Positions 24,731 to 33,684 of a stretch of DNA of 64,000 bases are shown here, piece after piece; position 1 is the stretch's first letter; the number at the start of each line of letters is the position of its first letter. The DNA lies in the NCBI RefSeq assembly GCF_029478095.1, contig NZ_JAKOAV010000013.1:26649-90648 (forward strand), given 5' to 3'. A program made the position numbers and the translations under genes. Source of the stretch: Pelotomaculum isophthalicicum JI. GTDB lineage: Bacteria > Bacillota > Desulfotomaculia > Desulfotomaculales > Pelotomaculaceae. The notes beneath the pieces were generated by a model that saw only the letters and a program-made list of their open reading frames with translations, was not told the origin of the DNA and made no database searches.

Positions 24731-26611
24731 CTAAGTCTGGCGCCAGGCCATAAAATCCCGGCACGAAGTATAACCGTAAAAACCGAACAGATCCTCCCTT
24801 GCGGGAAGCAATTCCACTACCTTTTCCGGCTGTCCGCCGTTGGCCCCGATTATCCAGATGGCATTATCCCGTACATACAGGACATGGTCTCCATCTTTTG
24901 ACCAGACTGGCTGGTACACGCCCGTTCCGGCGTCCGTCAGGGGGTGAGCGCCGGAGCCGTCCGAATTCTGGACCCAGAGTGTGCGTGTCGCCACCCAGGC
25001 AGCCAGTTCCCCGTCGTTATCAAAGCCCCACACCTGATCGCCCAGGTTCTTGGCGGCCACGAAAGCGATGCGGCTGCCGTCCGGAGAGAATGAGGGGTCG
25101 ATAGCGACACTGCCTTCTGGATTCTTAAGCTTCTGAACGATCCCGGACGCCAGGTCTATAGTGGCCAGGCTTTTTCTTGACCAGACAATACGCCAGTCGC
25201 CCGTCACCATCAGCAGGCTCCCCTGCGGTGACAAGGACTGCCACCCTTTGTGAGCAAGACCGGTACTGAGGAGTTTAGGTTCGGCATCTCCCAGCCGAAA
25301 GCTCCATAAACCCATTCCGTCAGCCGCCAAGGAAGCTGAGTGTAATGGGTCCAACCAATATAGCAAACCTTTACCGTCGGGCCACCAGGCAGCTACCTGT
25401 ATACCGGCCTGTGGAACCACCAGTCGCTGAACAGGCTGACCGCCATCAACATCAATGGTATAAAGTGCATCACTGCGGTCCTGTGGTTCATCCGACGGCA
25501 GCGTAACATTGTAAGCCAGGGACTTGCCGTCAGGCGACCAGGTCAAATGAAACGTTCCTTCGGACTGGACCAGCCGGCGCGGTTCACCGTTCGCCGGTAC
25601 CAACCAGACGCCATTTTGTATGGCTACCGCCAGCACGTTATCAATGGGCGACCAAAAAAATCTCTGGCGACCGACAGGCTCGGGCAGCCCCTGAACCTGG
25701 TGGGCCAGCGAACCGTCCCGGCGTACCAGCCAAAGCGGGCCGGTACCGGCATCTTGATCGGTGACGCGGATAAACGCCAGCCACTGGCCGTCGTAAGACC
25801 AGGCTGGTTGCAACGCCCTGCCGGACCCGGTCAGTTGCTTGACCTCTCCCGTTTCGCCATCAAGCGCGTAGAGCAAACCCTGCCGGATGAAAGCCAGGTC
25901 GCCTTGATCCTTGAAGGCGGCTGTATTCACATCCGGGGGATCCGTTACTGGATTGCTGGAGTCCACTGGTGTTGCTACAGCCAGGGTTTTTAAAGTTTGA
26001 TTTAAAATGGTCGCTAGCTCCGCGCGAGTTATCTTTTCGTCAGGTTTGAATTCGCTGCCGGTGTACCTCATTATACTGGTGTTGAAGACAAAGCTGATAT
26101 CAGATTGTTGTTTTTGGGTCAAATTAGTTGTATCAATATAATTCGGCCACATCATGGTGGTAATAACCGACAGCTTTTTTGCCGCAAAAGAGTCAGCTAT
26201 CGCACTGGCTACTTCTGCTCTAGTGACAGCTTCATAAGGTTTAAACTTTCTGCCGGTGATATTAAAGATATTTTTATAGCCCATAATCATTGAAGCTTTA
26301 CTATACCATATATTGTCCTCCACATCGTCATACAAGTCAGAAGGGACAGGTGCTTTTATAAACTTTAAGTCATCATAATTCAAATCGAAGGTTTTAATTA
26401 AACATACTGCCAGTTGCGCCCGGTCAACAAATTCGTCCGGGTTGAATTTATTGCCTCCTGTACCAATCATTATCCCTTTTTCGTAAACGGCTTCAATGTC
26501 AGCGGAAGCCTGGTGCGACTGAATGTCGTCAAAGGGTATCCGGGCAAAACCCGCGTGCGGGACTATCAGAAGAGTTGATACTAACAAAAAAATTAACAAA
26601 GCTCTTTTCAT
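24731..26611 (-). CDS. Cell-surface protein with three SLH domains and a TolB-like propeller
   Basis: 626 residues from ATG 26611 behind AGAGGAG. A signal peptide (to about residue 23, HAGFA) is followed by three SLH modules at about 25-65, 85-140 and 150-205 (FNPDEFVDRAQLAVCLIKTF, FKPYEAVTRAEVASAIADSF, FKPDEKITRAELATILNQTL), which bind secondary cell-wall polymers. Residues ~235-626 are propeller blades (AWSYDGQWLAFIRV, TWSPDGKSLAYN, SFSPDGSRIAFV, VWSKDGDHVLYV), closely matching the lipoproteins at 6062 and 17876. So the same propeller is attached to the wall here instead of the membrane. Confidence 0.92.
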   Translation of the reverse strand: MKRALLIFLLVSTLLIVPHAGFARIPFDDIQSHQASADIEAVYEKGIMIGTGGNKFNPDEFVDRAQLAVCLIKTFDLNYDDLKFIKAPVPSDLYDDVEDNIWYSKASMIMGYKNIFNITGRKFKPYEAVTRAEVASAIADSFAAKKLSVITTMMWPNYIDTTNLTQKQQSDISFVFNTSIMRYTGSEFKPDEKITRAELATILNQTLKTLAVATPVDSSNPVTDPPDVNTAAFKDQGDLAFIRQGLLYALDGETGEVKQLTGSGRALQPAWSYDGQWLAFIRVTDQDAGTGPLWLVRRDGSLAHQVQGLPEPVGRQRFFWSPIDNVLAVAIQNGVWLVPANGEPRRLVQSEGTFHLTWSPDGKSLAYNVTLPSDEPQDRSDALYTIDVDGGQPVQRLVVPQAGIQVAAWWPDGKGLLYWLDPLHSASLAADGMGLWSFRLGDAEPKLLSTGLAHKGWQSLSPQGSLLMVTGDWRIVWSRKSLATIDLASGIVQKLKNPEGSVAIDPSFSPDGSRIAFVAAKNLGDQVWGFDNDGELAAWVATRTLWVQNSDGSGAHPLTDAGTGVYQPVWSKDGDHVLYVRDNAIWIIGANGGQPEKVVELLPAREDLFGFYGYTSCRDFMAWRQT

Positions 26612-26959
26612 GGTTCTCCTCTTTCTTCACTTGTATTTAAAATGTTGGACGATTGAGAGTACTAAAAGGTTCATCATGTCATGGTAAAATAGCGTGGAAA
26701 AAGGGGACATGGCTTACGTTCATGGCCCCGGTGGGTGGAACGCATGGGTTTATAAAAAAGATATCGTCTTTCATCCTTTTTGATCCTTAATGATCACCAG
26801 GAGGATGAGCGACGCCTCGTTGATTAAAATAATGCCAGCTGTGCTTCGCATAACAGTTTTTTTCTGTAAAGGTTATTTGTTTCAGAGGCTAACAGAGCTT
26901 GGGTGGAGAAATTATATTTTTAAAATGCTTTCTGGTAAAATTATGGAGGTAATCCTTAT
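26612..26959. other. Non-coding spacer
   Basis: About 350 bp between the divergent SLH-protein and methyltransferase genes. Apart from the two ribosome sites I see no convincing operator, terminator or coding remnant. A possible -10 (TAAAAT near 26686) lacks a matching -35. Confidence 0.4.
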
Positions 26960-27718
26960 ATGTATGAGACAATACGATTTGATCAAGTGGCAGACTTGTA
27001 TGATCACTATGTGAATGTCGATTTTGATATTGATTTCTTTCTTAAAGAAGCTAAGAAGGCAAAAGGCAAGATATTAGAATTAACATCGGGTACCGGCAGA
27101 GTATCCATGCCCCTGTTAAACGCCGGTATAGATCTAACTTGTGTCGATTACTCAGGAGAGATGCTGGCAGTTCTGAAAAAGAAAATAGAGAAAAGCGGGT
27201 TGAACTGCCAAGTGCATAATATGGATATTACCGAGCTTTCATTGGAGAATAAATATGATCTTATTTTAATTCCGTTTAATTCATTATCAGAAATAACAGA
27301 GAAAAGAAAACATAAAAAAACTCTTGAAGGAGTATATAATCACCTGACTGAAACCGGGGTGTTTATTTGTACGTTGCATAACCCCAAAATACGTCTTAAG
27401 ACTATTGATGGTACACTTAGGCATATGGGAAAGTACCAAATTAGTAATGACAGAACATTGATTATGCAGTATATTTTTAATTATAGTGATAAGTCTCAAA
27501 TAGTAAGCGGGCTGCAATTTTATGAGATTTATGATAATAATAACAATTTAATTGGGAAAAGATATCTTGATGTGAACTTTTATTTGTTTCAAAAGAAAGA
27601 ATTTGAAGAACTGATAAAATTAGTGGGTTACCAAATTATAGATTTGTACGGAGACTATTCTTATTCCAGATTCGACGAAGAGACCAGTCCATATATGATT
27701 TGGAAACTGAAACGATGA
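26960..27718 (+). CDS. Class I SAM-dependent methyltransferase
   Basis: 252 residues from ATG 26960 behind GGAGG. Motif I is ILELTSGTGRVSMPLL near residues 35-50, with ELTSGTGR instead of the common D.G.G; the acidic end of strand 2 is CVDYSGEML, and a later strand reads YDLILIPFNSLSEI. The substrate is not indicated. Codon use is AT-richer than its neighbours, so it may be a relatively recent arrival. It is followed by a GyrI-like gene 30 bp downstream, possibly cotranscribed. Confidence 0.88.
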   Translation: MYETIRFDQVADLYDHYVNVDFDIDFFLKEAKKAKGKILELTSGTGRVSMPLLNAGIDLTCVDYSGEMLAVLKKKIEKSGLNCQVHNMDITELSLENKYDLILIPFNSLSEITEKRKHKKTLEGVYNHLTETGVFICTLHNPKIRLKTIDGTLRHMGKYQISNDRTLIMQYIFNYSDKSQIVSGLQFYEIYDNNNNLIGKRYLDVNFYLFQKKEFEELIKLVGYQIIDLYGDYSYSRFDEETSPYMIWKLKR

Positions 27719-27748
27719 CAGCAATGATTAGGAAGTGGGGAGTAAAAA

Positions 27749-28258
27749 ATGGTTGCTAAAATGCCCGTTCCCGTTCTGATTGAGAAGCAGCCACAGCTTA
27801 TGGCTGTAATCACCACTAAAGGTGATCCAAACGTTGTTATGGAAAAAGCTATGCCTGCCTTGTATGGAGCGGTCTATCATTTGAAGTTCCAATTGAAAAA
27901 GCAGGGAATAGATTTCAAAGTCGGGAAGTTAATCGGCCGTTGGCCGGATGCTCATCTGGTTCCCCAAAATGAGTGGACGGGCATTTGGGGTTTGCCGGTG
28001 CCGTCAGGGACAACTGAGTTGCTGCAAAAGAGTGATGAATATCCAGTGCGGATTGAACTTTGGGAGTATGGCACAGTAGCGGAGATTTTACATGTTGGCC
28101 CTTATTCAGAAGAAGGTCCCGCAGTCGAACGCCTGCATAATTTTATCGAAGAAAACGGCTTTGAAATTACCGGGTCACATGAAGAGGAGTATTTAACCAA
28201 ACCGACATCCAAAGTTGTAAAAACGATTATCAGATATCCGGTTGGGAAGAAGGCGTAG
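27749..28258 (+). CDS. GyrI-like small-molecule-binding protein
   Basis: 169 residues from ATG behind GTGGGGAG. The pattern ... KQPQLMAVITTKGDP ... ALYGAVYHLKFQLKKQGIDF ... EILHVGPYSEEGPAVERLHN ... GSHEEEYL matches the GyrI-like/SOUL fold that serves as the ligand-binding domain of AraC/MerR activators. Here it stands alone with no DNA-binding domain. Stand-alone members may bind or hydrolyse small toxic compounds; the ligand is unknown. Confidence 0.85.
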   Translation: MVAKMPVPVLIEKQPQLMAVITTKGDPNVVMEKAMPALYGAVYHLKFQLKKQGIDFKVGKLIGRWPDAHLVPQNEWTGIWGLPVPSGTTELLQKSDEYPVRIELWEYGTVAEILHVGPYSEEGPAVERLHNFIEENGFEITGSHEEEYLTKPTSKVVKTIIRYPVGKKA

Positions 28259-28269
28259 AAATGGTTAGG

Positions 28270-29079
28270 TTACAACGAGCCCTCTTTGCTCTGCCGGATG
28301 GACTGTTGCAGCGCGCCGTCCCCGTTAAACAGCTTTTTGTAAGAAAGACCGACGAGGATGATGCAGCCAATAGCCACGGCGGCTGAAATCATCAGCATGA
28401 CTACAATTTGATAACGCACGGCTTCCCGCGGATCAGCCCCGCCCAGGATCTGGCCGGTCATCATGCCCGGCAGACTGACCAATCCCACCACCATCAACGA
28501 ATTGATGGTAGGAGTCATACCGGCTCTAACGGCTTCGCGGACACTGGTCTGGATGGCCTCCCAGGGGGTGGCTCCAAAAGTGAGCATGGTCTCGATTAAA
28601 GCCGAGCCGGACCTGGCCTCGCTGTACAAACGGTCCAGGGAGACGGCTATTCCGTTCATTGCGTTGCCCAGAATCATCCCGAAAATGGGAATGACAATTC
28701 TGGCGGAATACCAGGGCTCCGGGGCGATTATCAGAACGGTAACGATCGAACCGACCAGAAAGGTACTGGCCAGAAGAGAGGCGAAAGCCAGCACGGTGGG
28801 GTAGTTGGGGACGTTCGGTGTTCTTGTTACCGCTGTTTTTGCGGCGATGTAGCACATCAGGGTCACTATGGCAATAATCAGGAAGAGGTTATTAATTTTA
28901 AAGATATAGGTGAGAGCGTAGCCGACGAGCACGAGTTGGACGAAGGTCCGGATAGTACCCCAGATTAGGGGCCTTAGCAAGCCCAGTTTTAAGAAAGAGG
29001 AGATTCCCCCGGTTATAAGCACCAATAAGACTGTAAAAGCCAGTTGAAAGTTTGAAATGGGTATAGTGGCGTTTTCCAT
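28270..29079 (-). CDS. fetB: FetB-like iron-export ABC permease (UPF0014)
   Basis: 269 residues, seven predicted helices. The family segment ARIVIPIFGMILGNAMNGIA, then the FGATPWEAIQTSVREAVRAG coupling region and LPGMMTGQILGGADPREAVR, match UPF0014/FetB. In E. coli FetAB exports iron and protects against peroxide; the substrate here is inferred. The ATG lies one base after the fetA stop (TAACATG), so the two are coupled, and GGGGGGAA inside the fetA end is its ribosome site. Confidence 0.92.
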   Translation of the reverse strand: MENATIPISNFQLAFTVLLVLITGGISSFLKLGLLRPLIWGTIRTFVQLVLVGYALTYIFKINNLFLIIAIVTLMCYIAAKTAVTRTPNVPNYPTVLAFASLLASTFLVGSIVTVLIIAPEPWYSARIVIPIFGMILGNAMNGIAVSLDRLYSEARSGSALIETMLTFGATPWEAIQTSVREAVRAGMTPTINSLMVVGLVSLPGMMTGQILGGADPREAVRYQIVVMLMISAAVAIGCIILVGLSYKKLFNGDGALQQSIRQSKEGSL

Positions 29080-29080
29080 G

Positions 29081-29734
29081 TTATTCCCCCCTTTGCTGTT
29101 TCCCTATATCCAGGAAGGAAACATGGCGCAAACCTTCATAATCATTATTATGGGTCACCAGCAAAGCGGCACGGGAAGGGCCTTCCAGCCATTGGGACAG
29201 AGTCAGGTGCAGGGCCCGGCGCGATTCTTCGTCCAAAGCCGCGGCGGGCTCGTCCAGCAGCATAACCTTGGGGCCGATTAGCAATGCCCTGACGAAGGCC
29301 AGCCTGGCGGCCTCACCTCCGGAAAGCGTTCTGGCGTCCTGTTCCCATAGACTATCACTAAGCAGCAATTTCTTCATATAAATCCTGGCTTGGTCCAGAT
29401 TCAATCCTCTTTTGGACAGCAGCTTTGTCTCAAAGGGTTTGGCCAGGTTGCCGGCAACCGTTCCGTCGAAGAGGGCCGGCTTTTGGGCCAGGTAGTGCAC
29501 GTCAGCTCTCCAGGTGGTCCCCGGTATCTGCAGCCAGTTCTGTCCTTCCAGGAAGACATCCCCGCTGTCACAGGGCTGTAGCCTGGCCAGGATCCGGAGC
29601 AAGGTGGATTTCCCCGACCCCGAATAGCCTTGCACCACCAGGATATTGCCGGACGCTACCGAGCCGGAAACAGTAACTTGGCGCGATTGGCCAAAACCAA
29701 GGGTGTAGGTTACGTCGTTAAATTGAAAATGCAT
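29081..29734 (-). CDS. fetA: FetA-like ABC ATP-binding protein
   Basis: 217 residues. Walker A GYSGSGKST at residues 36-44, Q-loop in HYLAQKPALFDGTV, signature TLSGGEAARLAFVRAL, Walker B VMLLDEPAAALDEES and a switch His in LLVTHNN. The short length and direct coupling to the FetB permease fit FetA. It should power metal (iron) export with FetB. Confidence 0.9.
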   Translation of the reverse strand: MHFQFNDVTYTLGFGQSRQVTVSGSVASGNILVVQGYSGSGKSTLLRILARLQPCDSGDVFLEGQNWLQIPGTTWRADVHYLAQKPALFDGTVAGNLAKPFETKLLSKRGLNLDQARIYMKKLLLSDSLWEQDARTLSGGEAARLAFVRALLIGPKVMLLDEPAAALDEESRRALHLTLSQWLEGPSRAALLVTHNNDYEGLRHVSFLDIGKQQRGE

Positions 29735-29807
29735 TTTTTATACCTGCCTAAATTCCGATAAATATCTCCCGGTGATCCAATACTAATATTCATTGTGCGC
29801 TTCAAGC

Positions 29808-30245
29808 CTATGTTTCTTCTTCTTTTACCAGGCGAATAGACCAGGAAGATATTTTACCGGCCGCATTGTATAAGACGCCTTTTCCGATATACTCTGAGTC
29901 ATTAATTTTTGTCAAAAATTCAGAGCCGAATAAATCTCCTTTTTCAGTGCTGAACAAGGAAATAATTGAATCGTCAATGACCACGAATCTTCCTAATAAT
30001 GTCCCCAGCCCTGGGTTAAAGGATTTCCACGAAGTAAAGTCCTTTTCGAAGGGGACGATTTCATAGTCGTTTCTTAATTCTACCGGGTCTTCTCCTGAAA
30101 GAGTCATATAACTATTATTTAACCACAAATCATTAAGGTGGGTTATTTCGGACTGTCCTTCAACATTTGATGGATTACCGTTTTCATCATAATAGATCCC
30201 TTTTGCGAGCCATATGCCTTCTAAAAATAAATAAGTATGTTTCAT
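29808..30245 (-). CDS. Hypothetical protein
   Basis: 145 residues. The ATG at 30245 (MKHTYLFLEGIWLAKGIYYD) is preferred over one 36 bases upstream because TGGAGG precedes it. The protein is a single soluble, beta-rich domain with repeated Gly/Trp patterns (EGIWLAKG, YIGKGVLYNAAGKISSW), like a lipocalin-type barrel, but no family is recognised. It lies between fetA and a methyltransferase gene on the other strand. Confidence 0.65.
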   Translation of the reverse strand: MKHTYLFLEGIWLAKGIYYDENGNPSNVEGQSEITHLNDLWLNNSYMTLSGEDPVELRNDYEIVPFEKDFTSWKSFNPGLGTLLGRFVVIDDSIISLFSTEKGDLFGSEFLTKINDSEYIGKGVLYNAAGKISSWSIRLVKEEET

Positions 30246-30384
30246 AAATAACCTCCAAAATTTTATACTATCGGTGAACATAATTGTGAATGAACACTAA
30301 ACACTTTTTAACATGGAATTAGTCAAAAGGCAAGATGAACAGTGAAAAAACAGCCGTTTATATAAACGGGGGAGGGGCCGTTGT

Positions 30385-31065
30385 ATGAGCAATGACATTA
30401 AAATGAAGTTCGACCATGTTTCTATGAATTATGACCGTCAAAGAAAGCAGTTGATTCCTTGTTTCAATGATTTTTACGGTATCGCCGTATCATTAATCGA
30501 GCCGGTATGCGAAAGGCCAACTGTTTTAGACATCGGCGCCGGAACCGGACTTTTCTCTTCATTCCTCCTGGGCAAAATTCCTGAGGCAAGGTTAACTTTA
30601 ATCGATATCTCGGAAAAGATGCTGCAGGTCGCTAAAGATAGATTTAAGAATGTAAGTGACGTAAAGTATATAGCCGGTGATTACACTAATTACGTTTCAC
30701 CCCGGAAATATGACATGATCATTTCAGCTTTATCCATCCATCATCTTGATGACGATCAGAAGCTCAAATTGTACAAGCAGTGTTACTTGATGCTCAAACC
30801 AAACGGGATATTCATAAACGCTGATCAAGTAAGAGGAAACACGCCATATACTGACTCCATCTTTAAAAAACATTGGAAATCAGGTGTTGAAAACAGTGGA
30901 CTATCAAGAGAAGAGATAGCGTCCGGCTACGAGAGAATCAAGCTGGATAAGGAAGCTACCCTTCCCCAACAACTAAGCTGGCTTGAAGAAGCCGGTTTCT
31001 CGGATGTTGACTGTGTTTATAAATACTATCATTTCGCGGTTATGTTCGGGAGAAAGCTGGTTTGA
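30385..31065 (+). CDS. Class I SAM-dependent methyltransferase
   Basis: 226 residues from ATG behind GGGGGAGGGG. Motif I is VLDIGAGTGLFSSFLL near residues 49-64, motif II LTLIDISEKMLQVA, and the later strand is YDMIISALSIHHL. This is the common UbiE/Methyltransf_12 architecture. The substrate is not indicated. It seems to be a single-gene unit and converges with the ger operon. Confidence 0.9.
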   Translation: MSNDIKMKFDHVSMNYDRQRKQLIPCFNDFYGIAVSLIEPVCERPTVLDIGAGTGLFSSFLLGKIPEARLTLIDISEKMLQVAKDRFKNVSDVKYIAGDYTNYVSPRKYDMIISALSIHHLDDDQKLKLYKQCYLMLKPNGIFINADQVRGNTPYTDSIFKKHWKSGVENSGLSREEIASGYERIKLDKEATLPQQLSWLEEAGFSDVDCVYKYYHFAVMFGRKLV

Positions 31066-31079
31066 TTTAATCATGTGGC

Positions 31080-31301
31080 TTAAGGTTTTCTTAAAAAATC
31101 AGCCAGAGGCTTGAACAGCGCCTCGATCGGCGCATTGGGCTTGAATGGCCGTATGCCGTATACCTGCGGGATGGTAAGGGCCATGCCGATGACCAGAAAG
31201 ACTGAAAAAGCCGCCAATTCCCGCCACATCTTCTTCCGTACCAGGCCGGGCACCTCAAGCCAAATAATCAGCGCAAAAGCCAGCAGCACCAATATTATCA
31301 T
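31080..31301 (-). CDS. Small membrane protein at the end of the ger operon
   Basis: 73 residues from ATG behind AAGGGAGCTG. Two hydrophobic helices (IILVLLAFALIIWLEV and LAAFSVFLVIGMALTIPQVY). It starts 31 bp after the second gerB and is last in the operon. Comparable small membrane genes follow ger operons in other spore formers, so a role in the germination receptor complex is likely; this is inference from context. Confidence 0.7.
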   Translation of the reverse strand: MIILVLLAFALIIWLEVPGLVRKKMWRELAAFSVFLVIGMALTIPQVYGIRPFKPNAPIEALFKPLADFLRKP

Positions 31302-31332
31302 AAAACTTGTCAGCTCCCTTTCAGCGTTTTCT

Positions 31333-32430
31333 TCAATTCTGCTTTACTCCCTGCCCCCTGATTACGGCAACGACCAGCAGCAGGAGGGGGATGCCCGCCA
31401 TAAATATCAGTTCGGCAGGCGCGAACAAACTCAGGAAAGCGAATAAATCCATAATACTGTCATGCGCCATGATGGACAGGGCCAAAAGGATTACCCCCAC
31501 AGGCAAGACCAGCGGCTTGTAATCCTTCAGTTCCAGCCACTGGACGCTGCCCAGCACCGCCGCCCTGTATAGAATGCTGATTTTGATCAGGGCTCCGGCC
31601 ACCCAGATAATCATAATGATAGGCTCCAGGCGATCCAGAAAATTGGCCAGGTGAATCATCCTGGCCCCGTTTAAGGCGGGGAAAAACCACCCGGCAGTGA
31701 CCTCCGGACCGAATATAGCTATAATGTCAACAAATGCAATAATCATAAAAAACCTGGTGATTATAGTGGCCGACGCGGCAATTTTAAACGCTTCTTTTGT
31801 TTTATTCAAGTAAGGAATAAGTACAGCCATGATGAAGATTTCCCCCATCCAGAGAGCAGGCATTGCGGCGCCTTTGATAATAGGCACGGATCCGTTGTCA
31901 ACAAAAACCGGCAGTAGTTTTTTCAAGTCCATTTCCGGGGTGGCCATAATCACCAGAAGAATATTCGACACCAGGATGACGGGCAGGACAATCTCATTTG
32001 CCCGGGTGAACACCTCCAGGCCGTTGCGCACAGCATAAGCGGCTATCCCAACAATTAGTATCATAAAAACAATCATTGGTGTTTCAGGCATAAAGGCGGA
32101 GACCAAAAAAGTGCCGTACTCCCTGATGATTTCGCCATTGATATGGATATAAAACCAGATGTACAGGAGAGCGACAACCTTCCCCGGCCATCTGCCCAGG
32201 ATTGCCTCCGGATACTGAAAAATGGTTTTGCCCGGAAAACGCAAGCTTAGGTTTACCGCCAGCCAGGCGATTAGTAGACCCAAAAGGATGGCCAGCAGCA
32301 TTGAGATCCAACTGTCCTGCTTGGCTAAACGAGCGACTGAGGAGGTAATAAAAATTGAGGCAGTGGCTATAACCATGCTCACCATCAAGAAAATTGCTTG
32401 TTTGCCCTCAATTTTGCCCCTTTCAAGCAT
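31333..32430 (-). CDS. GerB-type spore germination permease, second copy
   Basis: 365 residues, about ten transmembrane helices, GerAB/ArcD/ProY-like amino acid permease family. The pattern LRFPGKTIFQYPEAILGRWP and NGLEVFTRANEIVLPVIL is nearly identical to that of the other gerB (33681-34781). The start (behind GGCGGTGAG) even has the same leader as that gene. In Bacillus, GerB subunits bind the germinant amino acid in the spore's inner membrane, so two versions could widen the range of germinants. Confidence 0.93.
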   Translation of the reverse strand: MLERGKIEGKQAIFLMVSMVIATASIFITSSVARLAKQDSWISMLLAILLGLLIAWLAVNLSLRFPGKTIFQYPEAILGRWPGKVVALLYIWFYIHINGEIIREYGTFLVSAFMPETPMIVFMILIVGIAAYAVRNGLEVFTRANEIVLPVILVSNILLVIMATPEMDLKKLLPVFVDNGSVPIIKGAAMPALWMGEIFIMAVLIPYLNKTKEAFKIAASATIITRFFMIIAFVDIIAIFGPEVTAGWFFPALNGARMIHLANFLDRLEPIIMIIWVAGALIKISILYRAAVLGSVQWLELKDYKPLVLPVGVILLALSIMAHDSIMDLFAFLSLFAPAELIFMAGIPLLLLVVAVIRGQGVKQN

Positions 32431-32493
32431 GACCGCTCACCGCCTTCATTGCTTCATACTTACCTCCCCGCCGGGGTTGAAGTTTTATCCGGG

Positions 32494-33684
32494 CTATTCT
32501 TTTTCACTTGTTTTTCCAGCCTCTAAACCGCTGCGTCTCAAATGAGCTTCCACTGTAAAGTTAACCCCGGCGCCGGCGAATACCTCATCCCACCTGTCTT
32601 TCAACTCCGCCCACGCTTTGGGATACTTCCGGTGGAAAGCCGCCCCGAAATCAAAGATGTCCACCCCGTATTCCCGCTGGGCCTTCTCCAGGGTAAGTCT
32701 CGCTTTTTCTTCCACTTCTCCGGCCATTTCTTTTTCTACGGCCTCCCGCACCTCACGCTCCATGATTTCCTCGCCGGACTGCTGCTCCAATAAATCCCCT
32801 TCTACAACTATTTTCACATTAAACCATACCGACTCCCCGTCATACTGCGGTTGCGCTTCCGTATGACCACGGATAATATCGATAGACATTTCCTTACCCG
32901 GCTCGGTGAGGGAAGGGACACTGATAATCCCTTTCAAGACCTTGCCCCTGAGCCAGAGCAGCCCCCGGGTTTCCGATTCGTCCAGCCACCCCGCCAGCGT
33001 TTCACCACGAAACACAGCCGTCCCCGTTAGGGCGGCTCCTTTCTGCTGAACAGGTTTACCCGGTACCAATCCCCCCAAAGTAACTCCACGCTCGACAACG
33101 TCAACCCGGGAGGCGATGGGGTTGCTCCCTTTGGTGGCCAGCATAATGAGAAAATCTTTTAAGTTAACGGAATAGCCCGTTTTAGCCCTGGCCAAGTAAC
33201 CGATGTCCTGTGCTGAAGTTTTTTCCAGTTCCGAATAGGTTTCCAGGATATCTTTAGCCTCCCCTTTGGCCACCATGACCCATATGGTTTCGCGGGGCTG
33301 CGGCGCGCGGGAGAAAAAATCCATATAGCGGCGTATGCCGCAGCGGGCCGCTTCTTCCCCAAAAACCAAAATCACGTTGTGTGCCCAGTAGATGTGACGG
33401 GAGATCCGGTTGGCCAGTTTTCTCTGGGCGTCGAGAACGGTTTCGCCTGTCCCGGAAACCACCCAGGTAGGCGGTTCCGTTCCAACAGCCCCCCCTGCAG
33501 ACCCGCCGGCAGAAGCGCTGGGCTTGGCCAACTGTAAAGTCAGCCGGACTTGAGCATCGGGGGTGCGGTCAACCCCCGCTCCCAGTACAATAGCCAGTTC
33601 GTTGAGTTCTTTGCGGCTCCAGCAGCCGCTTGAGACGCCGGCCATAAAGAACAGCAATAATAAGCAAGCCAGCAGTTTCTTCAT
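32494..33684 (-). CDS. gerC: GerC-type spore germination lipoprotein
   Basis: 396 residues from ATG 33684 behind GGGAGGAG. It has a signal peptide with lipobox GVSSGC near residues 16-21, followed by SRKELNELAIVLGAGVDR, the standard start of Ger(x)C proteins, and ends with the C-terminal domain (FGAAFHRKYPKAWAELKDRW). It is lipid-anchored on the outer face of the spore inner membrane and is needed to complete the receptor. The ATG overlaps the gerB stop by 4 bp. Confidence 0.94.
   Translation of the reverse strand: MKKLLACLLLLFFMAGVSSGCWSRKELNELAIVLGAGVDRTPDAQVRLTLQLAKPSASAGGSAGGAVGTEPPTWVVSGTGETVLDAQRKLANRISRHIYWAHNVILVFGEEAARCGIRRYMDFFSRAPQPRETIWVMVAKGEAKDILETYSELEKTSAQDIGYLARAKTGYSVNLKDFLIMLATKGSNPIASRVDVVERGVTLGGLVPGKPVQQKGAALTGTAVFRGETLAGWLDESETRGLLWLRGKVLKGIISVPSLTEPGKEMSIDIIRGHTEAQPQYDGESVWFNVKIVVEGDLLEQQSGEEIMEREVREAVEKEMAGEVEEKARLTLEKAQREYGVDIFDFGAAFHRKYPKAWAELKDRWDEVFAGAGVNFTVEAHLRRSGLEAGKTSEKE

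Noticed and set aside
26790..27014. Plus-strand open frame overlapping the methyltransferase start
   Set aside because: CAGGAGG lies directly against its ATG without spacing, and it overlaps the better-supported start at 26960.
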